This document shows, one piece after another, positions 34,239 to 43,366 of a stretch of 64,000 bases of DNA. The stretch spans positions 124,001 to 188,000 of the forward strand of contig NZ_MQTZ01000019.1 of the NCBI RefSeq assembly GCF_001939115.1. Reading direction: 5' to 3'. The stretch is from Leptolyngbya sp. 'hensonii' (GTDB lineage: Bacteria; Cyanobacteriota; Cyanobacteriia; GCF-001939115). Every line of letters begins with the position of its first letter. Positions within the stretch are counted from its first letter, which is position 1. The notes beneath the pieces are model-generated. The model did no database searches and was not told the origin of the DNA. It saw nothing but the letters and a program-made list of their open reading frames with translations. The position numbers were made by a program, and so were the translations under genes.

Positions 34239-36084
34239 AACTGCCTGCCTCTGATAACACCTCATCGGGGCCGGAGAGGGGTAGGGTGAAGTAGAATGTA
34301 CTTCCTTTCCCTAGGACACTTTCGGCCCAAATTTTTCCACCATGCTGCTGGATAATGCTACGACAAATTGCCAGTCCTAGACCAGTCCCCCCTTTTTCCC
34401 GGGAATCAGAGGCATCTACCTGTTGGAAACGACCGAAAATCATTTCAATCTTATCGATCGGAATACCCCGTCCCTGATCCTGAATGGAAAAGAGCAGGGA
34501 GGAGCGGGGAGGAGCAGCAGGGAGGTGGTAAGCAGCGGAGGTCGGTGGGGAAAAATGGGCCGATGAGGTAGAGAGTAGCAGGTTATCCCGATCGGCTGTC
34601 TCGGGCTGACTGATGATGGTTGCCTTCACCCAGATCGTGCTTTGGGGCGGAGAGAATTTAATCGCATTGCTTAAGAGATTGGTCAGGGTCTGGATAATGC
34701 GATCGCTATCTGCCCATAGAGGAACCGATAGGGGTGTGACCGACAAAGTAATCCCAGCTTTATCGACCAGGGGATGCATGGTGGCTGCTGCCTGCTGCAT
34801 TAAATCTGCGGCGTCACAGAACCGCTTTTCCATCGTGATTCGGCCAGATTCAATCCGCTCTAGGTCCAAAATATCGTTGACCAGGCGAACCAGGCGATCG
34901 GCATTGGCAACAGCAATCTCCAGCAGATGTTGTCCTCGCTCTGCCAGGGTGCCTAGCTTGCCGGTTGCGATCAACCCCAGGGCTCCTCGAATCGAGGTCA
35001 GGGGAGTCCGCAGTTCGTGACTGACCACTGAGATAAATTCGTCTTTCATCCGATCGATGGATTGCCGCTCGGTGATATCTCGAAAGATAACGACGGTGCC
35101 CACAATTTCATCCTGGAATGCCTCTGATTCGGAGGTTTGTACCAGGGGGGAGAGGGAGGAGGCGTCCCCGACTTCGCCGACTGGATTAATATAGTGGCGT
35201 TCTCGAATGGGCGTACTGATATATTCCACCGGGAAACAGGAACCATCCTGCCGCCAGAACACTTCATTACTGCGGTGCTGGATATTTCCTTCCCGGAGAG
35301 AGGTGTAAATAGGGGATTCCTCCAGGGGATAGGGTGTACCATCCGGTTTATTGTAATAAATCGTGCCGTGCAGGGGTTGGAACAGCAACTCTCCCATCTG
35401 ATAACCCAACATTCGGCTGGCTGCCGGATTCATAAAGGTAATCCGGCCCTGCAGATCAACACCACAAATCCCTTCCCCGGCAGAGTTGAGAATCAGTTCG
35501 TTTTGATGGCTGAGCCGTTCAAAAGCGACTTCAATCTGCTTGCGATCGGTGATGTCGCGCACAATCACCAGAACTTCATCTTGCCCGCTGACGACCACGC
35601 GACCTTCCTGGTAGTAAACCCGGCCATTAATCTGAACCTGGTACTCGTAAACCTGACTCTTACCTGTTTTGAGGGCTTGTTCGATAAAGTGCAGGCGCTG
35701 ATTGGCCAGTTTGGTGGGCATCACCTGGTAGATATTCTTACCGACCTCTGTTTCTGGCCAGGCCACAGTGAAGTCTTTGCCAGGGATAAAATCCAGATAA
35801 CCACCGCTACGGCTCATCCGGATCATCAAATCGGGCATCGCATTGAGTAAGGCCCGATGGGCAGCAGCCTGTTGTTGGGTTGCCAACAGCAGCAGGAGCA
35901 CCAGAACGACCAAGCAAACAACCACCAGGCCCATTCCCAGGAAAATCCCCGCCACGAGCGCCTGACTCATTGCCTTCTGAACCAGAAAAGTGTACCAGAG
36001 CAATAAAACCGCCATGACACCCCCGGTGCCAATCAACATGGGTAGCCACTGCTTCCATTGGCTTTGAACAGGCTCTGGGGTCAT
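34228..36084 (-). CDS. PAS-domain sensor histidine kinase
   Basis: A 618-residue membrane kinase. Two adjacent N-terminal TM helices (~12-32 and ~42-66) have almost no loop between them, so sensing is probably cytosolic or in the membrane. Two PAS domains follow (~75-185 and ~190-340). The second contains a ~25-residue acidic/Ser insert. Then come the H-box SHELRTPLTSIRGAL and the HATPase boxes (N-box LTNLLSNAIKFS, G1 IQDQGRGIP, G2 GGTGLGLAICRSI). A ~30-residue Ser/Pro insert lies before the G1 box. It overlaps the upstream regulator by four bases (ATGA) and the downstream receiver, so all three form one operon. Confidence 0.93.
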   Translation of the reverse strand: MTPEPVQSQWKQWLPMLIGTGGVMAVLLLWYTFLVQKAMSQALVAGIFLGMGLVVVCLVVLVLLLLLATQQQAAAHRALLNAMPDLMIRMSRSGGYLDFIPGKDFTVAWPETEVGKNIYQVMPTKLANQRLHFIEQALKTGKSQVYEYQVQINGRVYYQEGRVVVSGQDEVLVIVRDITDRKQIEVAFERLSHQNELILNSAGEGICGVDLQGRITFMNPAASRMLGYQMGELLFQPLHGTIYYNKPDGTPYPLEESPIYTSLREGNIQHRSNEVFWRQDGSCFPVEYISTPIRERHYINPVGEVGDASSLSPLVQTSESEAFQDEIVGTVVIFRDITERQSIDRMKDEFISVVSHELRTPLTSIRGALGLIATGKLGTLAERGQHLLEIAVANADRLVRLVNDILDLERIESGRITMEKRFCDAADLMQQAAATMHPLVDKAGITLSVTPLSVPLWADSDRIIQTLTNLLSNAIKFSPPQSTIWVKATIISQPETADRDNLLLSTSSAHFSPPTSAAYHLPAAPPRSSLLFSIQDQGRGIPIDKIEMIFGRFQQVDASDSREKGGTGLGLAICRSIIQQHGGKIWAESVLGKGSTFYFTLPLSGPDEVLSEAGSYDS

Positions 36085-38450
36085 ATGGGTTCCCCGACAG
36101 GATAAATGCGCTCTCCACCATCTGCCTTAGCTCGGGTCAGGGCTGCCATGGCCGATCGATAGAGATCCGGGATCTCTTGACCGTGGTTGGGATATTCGCT
36201 AATGCCAGCACTGAACGTCACCTGAAAAGGAGTCTTAGGACCAGAAAAAGCTTGTCGTTTCAGCAACCTCAGGACCTCATTCAGCCGTTCCATCCCTTCT
36301 GGGGCGCTCATCCCATACATTCCAATCACAAAAGCGGCCCCGCCCCAGCGGGCAATAATGTCCTCACTGCGGAAAGTTTGTTTCAGCAGTTTACCTAACC
36401 AGTGCAAGACCCGATCGCCCACCGCGTGGGTATGTTGATCGTTAAGCTGGTTAAAGTGGTCCAAATCCAGCACTGCCAACGTCCAGGGATGGTGGTAGCG
36501 ATCGGACCAGATGCAAAAGCGCTGCAATTCCTGCATGGATTTTTGCTGGTTGGCAGCGCCAGTCAGGGGATCGATTTCGGCCAGATTGCGGATCAGGCGG
36601 GTTCGCTCCAGCCGATTGTGCATCCGTGTTAACAGTTCTGGACCGGTGATCGGCTTACTGATAAAGTCATCGGCTCCAGCCGCAAAGACCCGCCGAATGG
36701 TTTCGGCATCATTGCGGGCAGTTAAAAACAGAATCGGGAGCCAGTTCAACTGAGCATGGTTCCGAATGGTCTGACAGAGCTCAATGCCATCGCGCTGAGG
36801 CATTTCCACATCCAGGACTACCAATTCTGGATTCACGGCCTCCAGAATGGCATCGAATTGCAGGGGATCGGCCAGGGTGGCGACCTGAAATCCCCAGGGT
36901 TCCAGCAGTTGCTGGAGTGTGGTCAGGATAATGGGGTCATCATCCACCACCAGAATCCGAGTCGCGCTGGACCGAGTTTTCTGGTGGACTTGTCGGAGGA
37001 GATCCAGGGTTAAATTCAAGTCGAGGGCGTGGCTGAGCAGGGGGCGTCCTCCCAGACGAGCGATTTCAACCCGATCGACCGGCATGGTTTCGATTGTCAG
37101 GGTGAGTGTAGGGACAGGTGGGGCACAGGCGGTCAATTCACCCACAAAGGGGAGGGCGGCCTCACCCATCTCGGTTTGAGTCAGATCCACCAGGGCCAAG
37201 TCGGGGCGTTCCCCTCGGATCAGATCCCTGGCTACAGAAACGCTCGAAGCTGCCGTGATCCGGAAATCCGCTGCCGGAATTTGGGTCAAGTTTTGTATCA
37301 GTTGGCGATCGGTGGTGACGACCAGCAGATTGGCCTGTTTGGAGGTGGTGGGTTGGGCCCAGGCAGACGGGTCGATCTCCGACTCTCCGGGTGGACTATC
37401 CAACTGGTGGCGCAGGGTGGCGATCTGTTGCCCCAGTTTCGTGGCCTGATCGGGTCCAGGAGATGACTCGGCTTCCAGGATTTCTTCCAGGGATCGAGCC
37501 AGTTTGGTGGCCCCATGGAAACCAAACATACCAGCGGAGCCAGCCAGCTTATGGGCTTCTCGGGCGGCTTGGTACCGCAGTTCATCCGTAAGTTGGCCCT
37601 GGTGCAATTTTTCGATCGCCTGTTCCAGAACGGTGACCCGCTCTAATAGGCTGGGCTTGAAGACCAGCCAGGCTTGAGTGACAGCAACCTGAGTTTTGGC
37701 CTGCCGGGTCGTCTGGGTGGCCTCATCCTTGGGGCTTCCAGGGGCTTTTTCGACAGTGGGGGCTGGTTTTTGGAGGGAATCGAGTTCTCGTAACCGATAT
37801 CCCAGCCCGTAAACCGTTTCAATCAGGTCTGCGGCACCTACGGCCCGCAGTTTCTGACGTAACCCTTTGATGTGGGCTTTAACGGTGTCTTCTCCGGGTG
37901 AGTCGTCAAAAGACCAGAGATGATCCAGAATGGCACTGCGGCTGAACACCCGACGATTGTTGCGCAGGAACAACTCCAGCAAAGAATATTCTTTCGGGCT
38001 CAAGGGTAGAGATTGGGACCCATAGGTCACCTGGCAAGTAGTGGGGTCGAGACAGAGGTCTCCCCATTGCAGAATAGGCGATGAGGGGACTTCTCCCCGC
38101 CGCAGCAGGGCTCGAATTCGGGCGGCTAGTTCGGCAATGTTAAAAGGCTTGACCACATAATCATCGGCCCCGGCATCGAGGCCCATAATTTTGTCGTTGC
38201 TGGTGTCTCTGGCTGTGAGGAGCAGGATAGGCATATGGTAGTTTTTAGCCCGCAACTTGCGACAGAGACTCAGGCCATCCAGCTTGGGTAGCCCCACATC
38301 CATCAGGATTAGGTCATAGTTGACAGATTCTGCTAAATCCAGACCTTCCTGGCCATCTCTGGCCACATCAACAGCATACCGCTGCTCAGTCAAGGCGTCT
38401 GTAAGCACTCCCGCGATATTCTGGTCATCTTCCACCAGTAGAATCCGCAT
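36081..38450 (-). CDS. Multi-domain regulator: REC-wHTH-Hpt-pseudoREC-REC-degenerate GGDEF
   Basis: A 789-residue protein combining parts normally spread over several genes. Residues 1-118 form a receiver with D8/D9 and phosphoacceptor D51. Residues ~123-226 form an OmpR/PhoB winged helix (YSLLELFLRNNRRVFSRSAI). Residues ~255-350 hold an Hpt domain with EAHKLAGSAGMFGF. Residues ~370-490 look like a receiver that lost its acidic pocket. Residues ~495-617 form an intact receiver (VVDDDP, then LVVLDVEMPQRDG). The final part is a GGDEF-fold domain whose signature reads GGAAF, so diguanylate cyclase activity is unlikely. It presumably binds DNA and relays phosphate internally. ATGA overlap links it to the kinase gene. 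Confidence 0.92.
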   Translation of the reverse strand: MRILLVEDDQNIAGVLTDALTEQRYAVDVARDGQEGLDLAESVNYDLILMDVGLPKLDGLSLCRKLRAKNYHMPILLLTARDTSNDKIMGLDAGADDYVVKPFNIAELAARIRALLRRGEVPSSPILQWGDLCLDPTTCQVTYGSQSLPLSPKEYSLLELFLRNNRRVFSRSAILDHLWSFDDSPGEDTVKAHIKGLRQKLRAVGAADLIETVYGLGYRLRELDSLQKPAPTVEKAPGSPKDEATQTTRQAKTQVAVTQAWLVFKPSLLERVTVLEQAIEKLHQGQLTDELRYQAAREAHKLAGSAGMFGFHGATKLARSLEEILEAESSPGPDQATKLGQQIATLRHQLDSPPGESEIDPSAWAQPTTSKQANLLVVTTDRQLIQNLTQIPAADFRITAASSVSVARDLIRGERPDLALVDLTQTEMGEAALPFVGELTACAPPVPTLTLTIETMPVDRVEIARLGGRPLLSHALDLNLTLDLLRQVHQKTRSSATRILVVDDDPIILTTLQQLLEPWGFQVATLADPLQFDAILEAVNPELVVLDVEMPQRDGIELCQTIRNHAQLNWLPILFLTARNDAETIRRVFAAGADDFISKPITGPELLTRMHNRLERTRLIRNLAEIDPLTGAANQQKSMQELQRFCIWSDRYHHPWTLAVLDLDHFNQLNDQHTHAVGDRVLHWLGKLLKQTFRSEDIIARWGGAAFVIGMYGMSAPEGMERLNEVLRLLKRQAFSGPKTPFQVTFSAGISEYPNHGQEIPDLYRSAMAALTRAKADGGERIYPVGEPI

Positions 38451-38495
38451 GGTGGATTTCCTCAGGCTGACAACTTTTTATTGTAGTTAACTCTA

Positions 38496-39890
38496 TTAAA
38501 TCCAATCAAATCCTGGTATGTGCAGCCATTGAGTCCACATTCGTTGATAGAACTGGGCTGAGGAAATGGGTAATCCCAGCCAGATAGGAAGAAAGTATAA
38601 ATAGCACAGTCCGATCGCACCGATTCCGGTTAGGGCGAGATACCGCCAGCGGGGATATCTCAACAACCAGTCACTGACCAGAGCTAGGGCAATAAAGCTG
38701 AAGACAGCAGCACTCATGTAGTGATAGAGAAACAGACAGCGTTTGACGATCAGCCAGGGTAGATAGTTGGCCGCATAGCCAATCAGAACAAAGGCTGTTG
38801 CTGGTTGGATTTGCCGTAGACCCGCAATCGAGAGTGCCCCGATCGCCAGAGTAGAGAGCCACCACAGAATGGGGTTACCCAGGGCATTGATCACCTGGTA
38901 TTGCTCCCCTTGCAGTTGAAAGTAGTAGGTAATTCCTCGGGCCAGAACTGGCCAGGACAAGACTGCCGAACAATAGGGATGAACCGGTTCTGCCCCAGCT
39001 TTGGGGATGACCTCGGTGGAATTATGCCACCAGATCATGTGGATTTGTGCATTCACCAGGGTCTTCCAGAATTGGGGCAGCACTTCAGCTACCGATTGGG
39101 GGGCGAAATAATCAGGACTCTCCAGAATATGAGGCACCCAGACCAGTCCATAGAAGCCGATCGGCATCACACCAAAACAGAGCAGATATTGCCACCAGCG
39201 CAGTTCCGTGAATCTGGCCAGCAACCCCAAGCGTGGTAAAGACTCGGGACGCAGCAGGGCGATGATCCAGACCAGACCCGCCAGCAGGGCGGTCATCAGG
39301 AAGAACCCTAACCCATTCCATTTCACTGAAGCGCTGGCTCCTAGCATCAGGCCGGAGAGGCAGAGAATCAGGGTGCGGGTCTGGCCCTGCCGTTCTAAGC
39401 CAACCAGGAGTAAAATTTGGGCAACCAGGCCACAAGCCACCAGGAAAACATTGATCAGACCGAGACGAGATTCGACCAGGAACAGACCATCAGCCAGGGT
39501 AAAAAATCCTGCCAGGACAGCCACCCGCAGACGACCTGTTAATCGATAGGCCAGGCCCATGACCAGGACGGGGATGATCGCCCCTGTGATGGCACTGGCA
39601 ATCCGATAGCCAATAACGTTCTTGCCCAGGAGCAGAATGGCCAGCAGGATAAAATATTTGGCCAGTGGAGGGTGGCCCTCCCAGGGAGCCTTACCCTGCA
39701 GGTACTCTTCTGCATAGGTGGGGAAATACACTTCATCAAAAACGGGGAATGTTACATAACCCAGCAACCAGAACCGGAATAGAAGAGCGATAGCAAAAAT
39801 CCCCAGGGCACTATAAAGGACTCGCCGATCGCGCTCTTCCTGCAAAGCAGGCTGACTGGGTTCCAGTGCAGTTTGACTTGTCATCCCCAT
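38496..39890 (-). CDS. Dolichyl-phosphate-mannose-protein mannosyltransferase-like (PMT) GT-C enzyme
   Basis: A polytopic glycosyltransferase (464 residues, about ten TM helices). The catalytic first loop reads VFDEVYFPTYAEEYLQGKAP, followed by EGHPPLAKYF. In PMT family proteins the D-E pair and this HPPL block bind the lipid-linked sugar. SRLGLINVFLVACGL in the next loop is also typical. A second PMT-type segment (YYFQLQGEQYQVINALGNPI, WWL) follows. It probably glycosylates exported proteins or lipids. The TVP38 gene ends six bases upstream on the same strand, so the two are likely co-transcribed. Confidence 0.9.
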   Translation of the reverse strand: MGMTSQTALEPSQPALQEERDRRVLYSALGIFAIALLFRFWLLGYVTFPVFDEVYFPTYAEEYLQGKAPWEGHPPLAKYFILLAILLLGKNVIGYRIASAITGAIIPVLVMGLAYRLTGRLRVAVLAGFFTLADGLFLVESRLGLINVFLVACGLVAQILLLVGLERQGQTRTLILCLSGLMLGASASVKWNGLGFFLMTALLAGLVWIIALLRPESLPRLGLLARFTELRWWQYLLCFGVMPIGFYGLVWVPHILESPDYFAPQSVAEVLPQFWKTLVNAQIHMIWWHNSTEVIPKAGAEPVHPYCSAVLSWPVLARGITYYFQLQGEQYQVINALGNPILWWLSTLAIGALSIAGLRQIQPATAFVLIGYAANYLPWLIVKRCLFLYHYMSAAVFSFIALALVSDWLLRYPRWRYLALTGIGAIGLCYLYFLPIWLGLPISSAQFYQRMWTQWLHIPGFDWI

Positions 39891-39896
39891 TTTCCT

Positions 39897-40550
39897 CTAT
39901 GGCTCTGGTGTGCTCATGTACCGTTGTTGAAACCAAGTGCCGCCCCCGATCGCCAGGGCCAGCAAGGCGATCGCCCCCATTAACGGGATGACCTGATGGG
40001 CCGTCACCACCTGTACTCCAGAACTCCCCAACAGGACAAAGGGGGCAACTCCGAAGGGGGTTCCCAGGAGGGTTCCCAGCCAATAATCTTGGCGACGAAT
40101 TGAGCTGAGCCCCCCCACGAAGCTGACCACGCCATAGGGGATGACCGGAAAAAGACGGGCGGCAAAAGTGTAGGGTATACCGCCTGATTGCAACTGTTCG
40201 CCCAGCTCATGCCAGGATTGGGAAAGATAGCGCTGAACGAGTTCCTGTCCCAGGCGACGGGAGAGTTCAAAGGCCAAAATGGCAGAGAGACATCCGCCAG
40301 CGGAGGTCAGAATCAACCCTTCCCACCAGCCATAAATCGCTCCTCCAGCCAGATTAAATGCGGTTGCTGGCAGAATCAACAAGGTTGCTCCAGCATAGGC
40401 CAGCAAGAAAACAACCCGTCCCCAGATACCGGCCTGTTCGACCAGGGTTTCAATCTGATGGAATTGAACAGGATGGGTCAAGAAGAGAATCCCCAGCAGC
40501 AGGCCAGCAATCCCTAAAACTCCCAGTATTAATAGTTGTCTGATGGTCAT
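39897..40550 (-). CDS. TVP38/TMEM64 family (VTT/SNARE-associated domain) membrane protein
   Basis: A 217-residue integral membrane protein with about five to six hydrophobic segments. Hallmarks are AFNLAGGAIYGWWEGLILTS, then GGCLSAILAFELSRRLG, and the conserved re-entrant loop FAARLFPVIPYGVVSFVGGL. Relatives (DedA/VTT superfamily) are lipid or polyprenyl-phosphate transporters/scramblases. Pairing with a polyprenyl-phosphate-sugar-dependent PMT enzyme suggests, as inference, carrier-lipid recycling for glycosylation. Confidence 0.88.
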   Translation of the reverse strand: MTIRQLLILGVLGIAGLLLGILFLTHPVQFHQIETLVEQAGIWGRVVFLLAYAGATLLILPATAFNLAGGAIYGWWEGLILTSAGGCLSAILAFELSRRLGQELVQRYLSQSWHELGEQLQSGGIPYTFAARLFPVIPYGVVSFVGGLSSIRRQDYWLGTLLGTPFGVAPFVLLGSSGVQVVTAHQVIPLMGAIALLALAIGGGTWFQQRYMSTPEP

Positions 40551-41113
40551 AAGTAGGTCGGCTCAATTCAATCGAGGATAAGTCTAGGGGTCTGTCCTCG
40601 TCCCCATCCCCCCTTGGGATCATGCAGCTCACCCACTGACGGAAATTGATGGATGAGTTTTGTAGGCTATTCAGGGTTTCCTGGCAATGGCCTCACAGAG
40701 ATTTGCGAACACCATGAAATTAAGTTGATAGAACAAAAGGATACCTGCATCTTGGGCTAGATTAGTGGCGATGCGAGGGTATTTCTTGATGGACAGGATT
40801 GATCTCTGACAGATCCTTAGGATCGTGGATTTAATAACTCCGAAATTTTCAGCCCTCACCCCCAACCCCCTGCCCCCTCCCCCTCTCCCGCCGGGAGAGG
40901 GGGCAGGGGGGTGAGGGCAATCAGGAGTTTATCGGTGTTATTTAATTCTCATTCCTTAGGAGAGGTGGTCAGCATTTTGCCTGAAGGTCTTGTCCCTGAA
41001 AAATCCTGAACGGATTATTGGTTTTCTTTCTTGTTTAACTTTGCCGTTCTTCTGGCTTCAAGGGATGTAACCCGAATCACACAGAATGTTGTGTCTATAG
41101 TGGAGCGAATGAA
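40551..41113. other. 563-base divergent intergenic region
   Basis: It lies between the TVP38 gene (minus) and the NfeD gene (plus). A GC-rich inverted repeat (40852-40918) is the only clear structure. A 64-codon minus-strand frame at 40671-40865 runs into the repeat and is not credible. Promoters for both flanking operons must lie here. Confidence 0.45.
40852..40918. repeat. GC-rich imperfect inverted repeat
   Basis: The 67 bases begin GCCCTCACCCCC and end GGGGGGTGAGGGC. The inner arms CTCTCCCG and CGGGAGAG meet at the centre. The left arm is about 12 bases longer than the right because a C-rich block is partly duplicated. It resembles dispersed CCCTCACCCCCAACCCC-type intergenic palindromes seen in many bacterial genomes. 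It is not followed by a T-run. Confidence 0.8.
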
Positions 41114-41545
41114 ATGCCCCTCAGTCTAACCCTGCTGTGGCTGATAGCAGGCATTGTGCTTTGTACAGCAGAGTTATTCCTGCCAACGGCTTTTGTCGCC
41201 TTTGTGATGGGGATCAGTGCTCTCCTGACGGCCCTTGTGTCCCTGGTGCTGCCTCAATTTGGTTTGCAGGTGCTCTTATTTATCGGACTGTCTATTGTCT
41301 TAATCTGGGTCAGCCGCCGCTTTATTCCCGATCGCAAAATTTCCCGCAACCTGGATGCCGTTGAAGCCAGAACGCTGACAGAAATTCCTGCCGGGGATGT
41401 GGGCCGCGTCATCTATGAAGGCAACTCGTGGCAGGCTCGTTGTGAAGATGAGCGTCTGGCGATCGGGCCGAATCAAAAGGTGCTCGTAGTGGGTCGTCGG
41501 GGAAATACCTTGTTGGTGATGCCGGAAGCCCTACTCCATTCTTAA
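41114..41545 (+). CDS. NfeD-like family protein
   Basis: A 143-residue membrane protein. Two to three N-terminal hydrophobic helices (~3-75) are followed by a small OB-fold domain (~85-143). The OB part has the pattern LTEIPAGDVGRVIYEGNSWQ, then AIGPNQKVLVVGRRGNTLLV. NfeD proteins partner with stomatin/SPFH proteins in membrane quality control. The stomatin gene starts 34 bases downstream, which is the standard arrangement and strongly supports this call. It is the short form without the protease (ClpP-class) domain. Confidence 0.92.
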   Translation: MPLSLTLLWLIAGIVLCTAELFLPTAFVAFVMGISALLTALVSLVLPQFGLQVLLFIGLSIVLIWVSRRFIPDRKISRNLDAVEARTLTEIPAGDVGRVIYEGNSWQARCEDERLAIGPNQKVLVVGRRGNTLLVMPEALLHS

Positions 41546-41579
41546 CTGTCTTGCTGACTTATATTAGGAGATTACTCAA

Positions 41580-42530
41580 ATGGAAGGATTTTTTTTGTTG
41601 GTTTTGCTAGGACTGGGTAGCGCCACTGTCGCAGGCTCTGTGAAGATTGTGAACCAGGGGAATGAAGCTCTGGTAGAGCGATTGGGCAGTTACAACAAAA
41701 AGCTGACCCATGGCATGAACTTTGTTACCCCCTTTATGGACAAGATTGTTTTTCAAGAGACGATCCGGGAAAAAGTTTTAGATGTGCCGCCCCAGCCCTG
41801 TATTACTAGGGACAACGTTTCGATTACCGTGGATGCGGTGGTCTACTGGCGGATTGTGAATATCGAGATGGCCTATTACAAAGTTCAAAATCTGCAGTCG
41901 GCAATGATTAATACGGTTCTGACCCAGATTCGGGCTGAAGTCGGCAAACTGGAATTAGATGAGACTTTTACCGCCCGAAGTCAAATTAATGAAACCCTCC
42001 TGAGAGAATTGGATGAAATCACAGATGCCTGGGGCGTCAAAGTGGTCCGGGTCGAGCTGCGGGATATTGTACCCGCGAAGGCTGTCCAGGACGCGATGGA
42101 GCTGCAAATGTCAGCAGAACGGCGCAAGCGGGCAGCCATTCTGACCTCGGAGGGCGATCGGGAATCAGCCGTCAACAGTGCCAGAGGAAAGGCTGATGCC
42201 CAGGTCCTGGATGCCGAGGCCCGTCAGAAAGCCGTGATTCTGGAAGCGGAAGCTCAGCAGAAGAGTCTTGTCCTGAAGGCCCAGGCAGAGCGGCAACAGG
42301 AGGTGCTGAAGGCTCAGGCTACGGCGGAGGCGATCCAAATTATTGCCAAGACCGTGGAAAACGACCCCACTGCCCGTGAGGTGCTGCAATTTCTGCTGGC
42401 CCAGCGCTATATGGACATGGGCCTGAAGATTGGCAGTAGCGACAGTAGCAAGGTTATGTTTATGGACCCGCGTAGCATTCCGGCTGCTCTGGAAGGCATG
42501 AAGTCGATCGTTTCCAATCCCAACACCTGA
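41580..42530 (+). CDS. SPFH/Band 7 family protein (stomatin, QmcA-like)
   Basis: A 316-residue membrane scaffold. An N-terminal TM ([20 protein letters not shown]) is followed by the SPFH domain ([20 protein letters not shown], then [20 protein letters not shown]). A long Ala/Glu/Gln-rich coiled coil (~190-265: [20 protein letters not shown]) and a short C-terminal tail complete it. It oligomerises into ring-like assemblies and modulates membrane proteases or microdomains. AGGAG lies nine bases before ATG 41580. It forms an operon with the NfeD-like gene. Confidence 0.94.
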   Translation: MEGFFLLVLLGLGSATVAGSVKIVNQGNEALVERLGSYNKKLTHGMNFVTPFMDKIVFQETIREKVLDVPPQPCITRDNVSITVDAVVYWRIVNIEMAYYKVQNLQSAMINTVLTQIRAEVGKLELDETFTARSQINETLLRELDEITDAWGVKVVRVELRDIVPAKAVQDAMELQMSAERRKRAAILTSEGDRESAVNSARGKADAQVLDAEARQKAVILEAEAQQKSLVLKAQAERQQEVLKAQATAEAIQIIAKTVENDPTAREVLQFLLAQRYMDMGLKIGSSDSSKVMFMDPRSIPAALEGMKSIVSNPNT

Positions 42531-42563
42531 TCGGTCCCCATCGTTTTGGGGGGTGTGCTTGCT

Positions 42564-42585
42564 GGGGGCGCGATGGCTTGCCCCC
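42564..42585. terminator. GC-rich hairpin between convergent stomatin and zur genes
   Basis: GGGGGC (42564-42569) pairs with GCCCCC (42580-42585) around a 10-base loop. There is no T-run on either side. A bidirectional terminator or processing structure is plausible from the position between two converging genes. Confidence 0.4.
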
Positions 42586-42599
42586 CAATCAGGCAACCG

Positions 42600-42995
42600 C
42601 TATTCAATGGCCTGGGCCATCTGGCACTGGGTACACAGCCCAAAGAATTCCAGGGTGTGATAGTAAATCTTGAACTGGTAAGAGTGATTCAGTTCGGTTT
42701 CCAGGTCATGAACGGGGCACTCATTGATGGTGATCGATTTGCCACATTGCAGGCAAGTCAGGTGGTGCCTGTCCTCTTGGACAGAACTGTAGAGAGACTC
42801 CCCACTGGGTAAGGTTCTCACCTGAATCACGCCTTCCAGTTTCAGGGCCTCCAGAGCCCGATAGACCGTGGCCAGCCCAACGCTTTGCTCCTGGTTGCGC
42901 AGTTCCACATAGATATCCTGGGCGGAGGCCGCCCTACCCAATGTTTTCAGCAGATTAAGAATTCGATCCTGATTTCGGGTGCGATGAGTCTTCAT
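42600..42995 (-). CDS. zur: Fur-family regulator, Zur/FurB type
   Basis: A 131-residue metal-responsive repressor. A winged helix occupies the first half (RTRNQDRILNLLKTLGRAAS, then SVGLATVYRALEALKLEGVI). The dimerisation domain has two CxxC zinc pairs (CLQCGKS and CTQCQMA), with HH and H residues between them. The wording of the whole protein is close to cyanobacterial FurB/Zur, the zinc-uptake repressor, rather than FurA or PerR. The frame is open to 43127, but ATG 42995 (MKTHRTRNQDRIL) matches the family's start. It is divergent from purS. I see no clear Zur box in the 110-base gap. Confidence 0.85.
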   Translation of the reverse strand: MKTHRTRNQDRILNLLKTLGRAASAQDIYVELRNQEQSVGLATVYRALEALKLEGVIQVRTLPSGESLYSSVQEDRHHLTCLQCGKSITINECPVHDLETELNHSYQFKIYYHTLEFFGLCTQCQMAQAIE

Positions 42996-43105
42996 GAACG
43001 ATTCCGATGGGCGACACCAATTACACCCATAGACATTATCCAGTATTTTTATCCCGTCCCGGTTGGCCCCTAAAATAGAAGGGCTAATTCCATCAGGATA
43101 CTCTT

Positions 43106-43363
43106 GTGGTTCAGAAGTACCAGGCAAAAATCTATGTCACCCTTCGCCCATCCGTGCTTGACCCAGCAGGAACAGCCGTCTTATCAGGCATCCAACATTT
43201 GGGCTATGACAATGTGGGCCAGGTTCGCATTGGTAAGTACATTGAACTGACCCTGGATGCTGCGGATGAGGCCAAAGCCCGTGAGCAGCTCGATCGCCTG
43301 TGTGATCAACTCCTGTCCAACCCAGTAATTGAAAACTACCATTTCGATCTCAGGCCCCAATGA
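43106..43363 (+). CDS. purS: Phosphoribosylformylglycinamidine synthase subunit PurS
   Basis: A small (85-residue) structural subunit of the three-part FGAM synthase (PurS-PurQ-PurL), which converts FGAR and glutamine to FGAM in purine synthesis. Family sequence is clear: AKIYVTLRPSVLDPAGTAVL, then LGYDNVGQVRIGKYIEL. The GTG start at 43106 follows AGGA at 43095. purQ starts three bases after its stop codon, giving the standard operon. purL is not in the window. Confidence 0.95.
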   Translation: MVQKYQAKIYVTLRPSVLDPAGTAVLSGIQHLGYDNVGQVRIGKYIELTLDAADEAKAREQLDRLCDQLLSNPVIENYHFDLRPQ

Positions 43364-43366
43364 CCC

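Noticed and set aside
40671-40865. 64-codon minus-strand frame
   Set aside because: It begins inside a GC-rich inverted repeat and shows no family pattern.
42996-43127. N-terminal extension of the Zur gene
   Set aside because: It overlaps purS and adds 44 residues with no similarity to Fur proteins; ATG 42995 matches the family.
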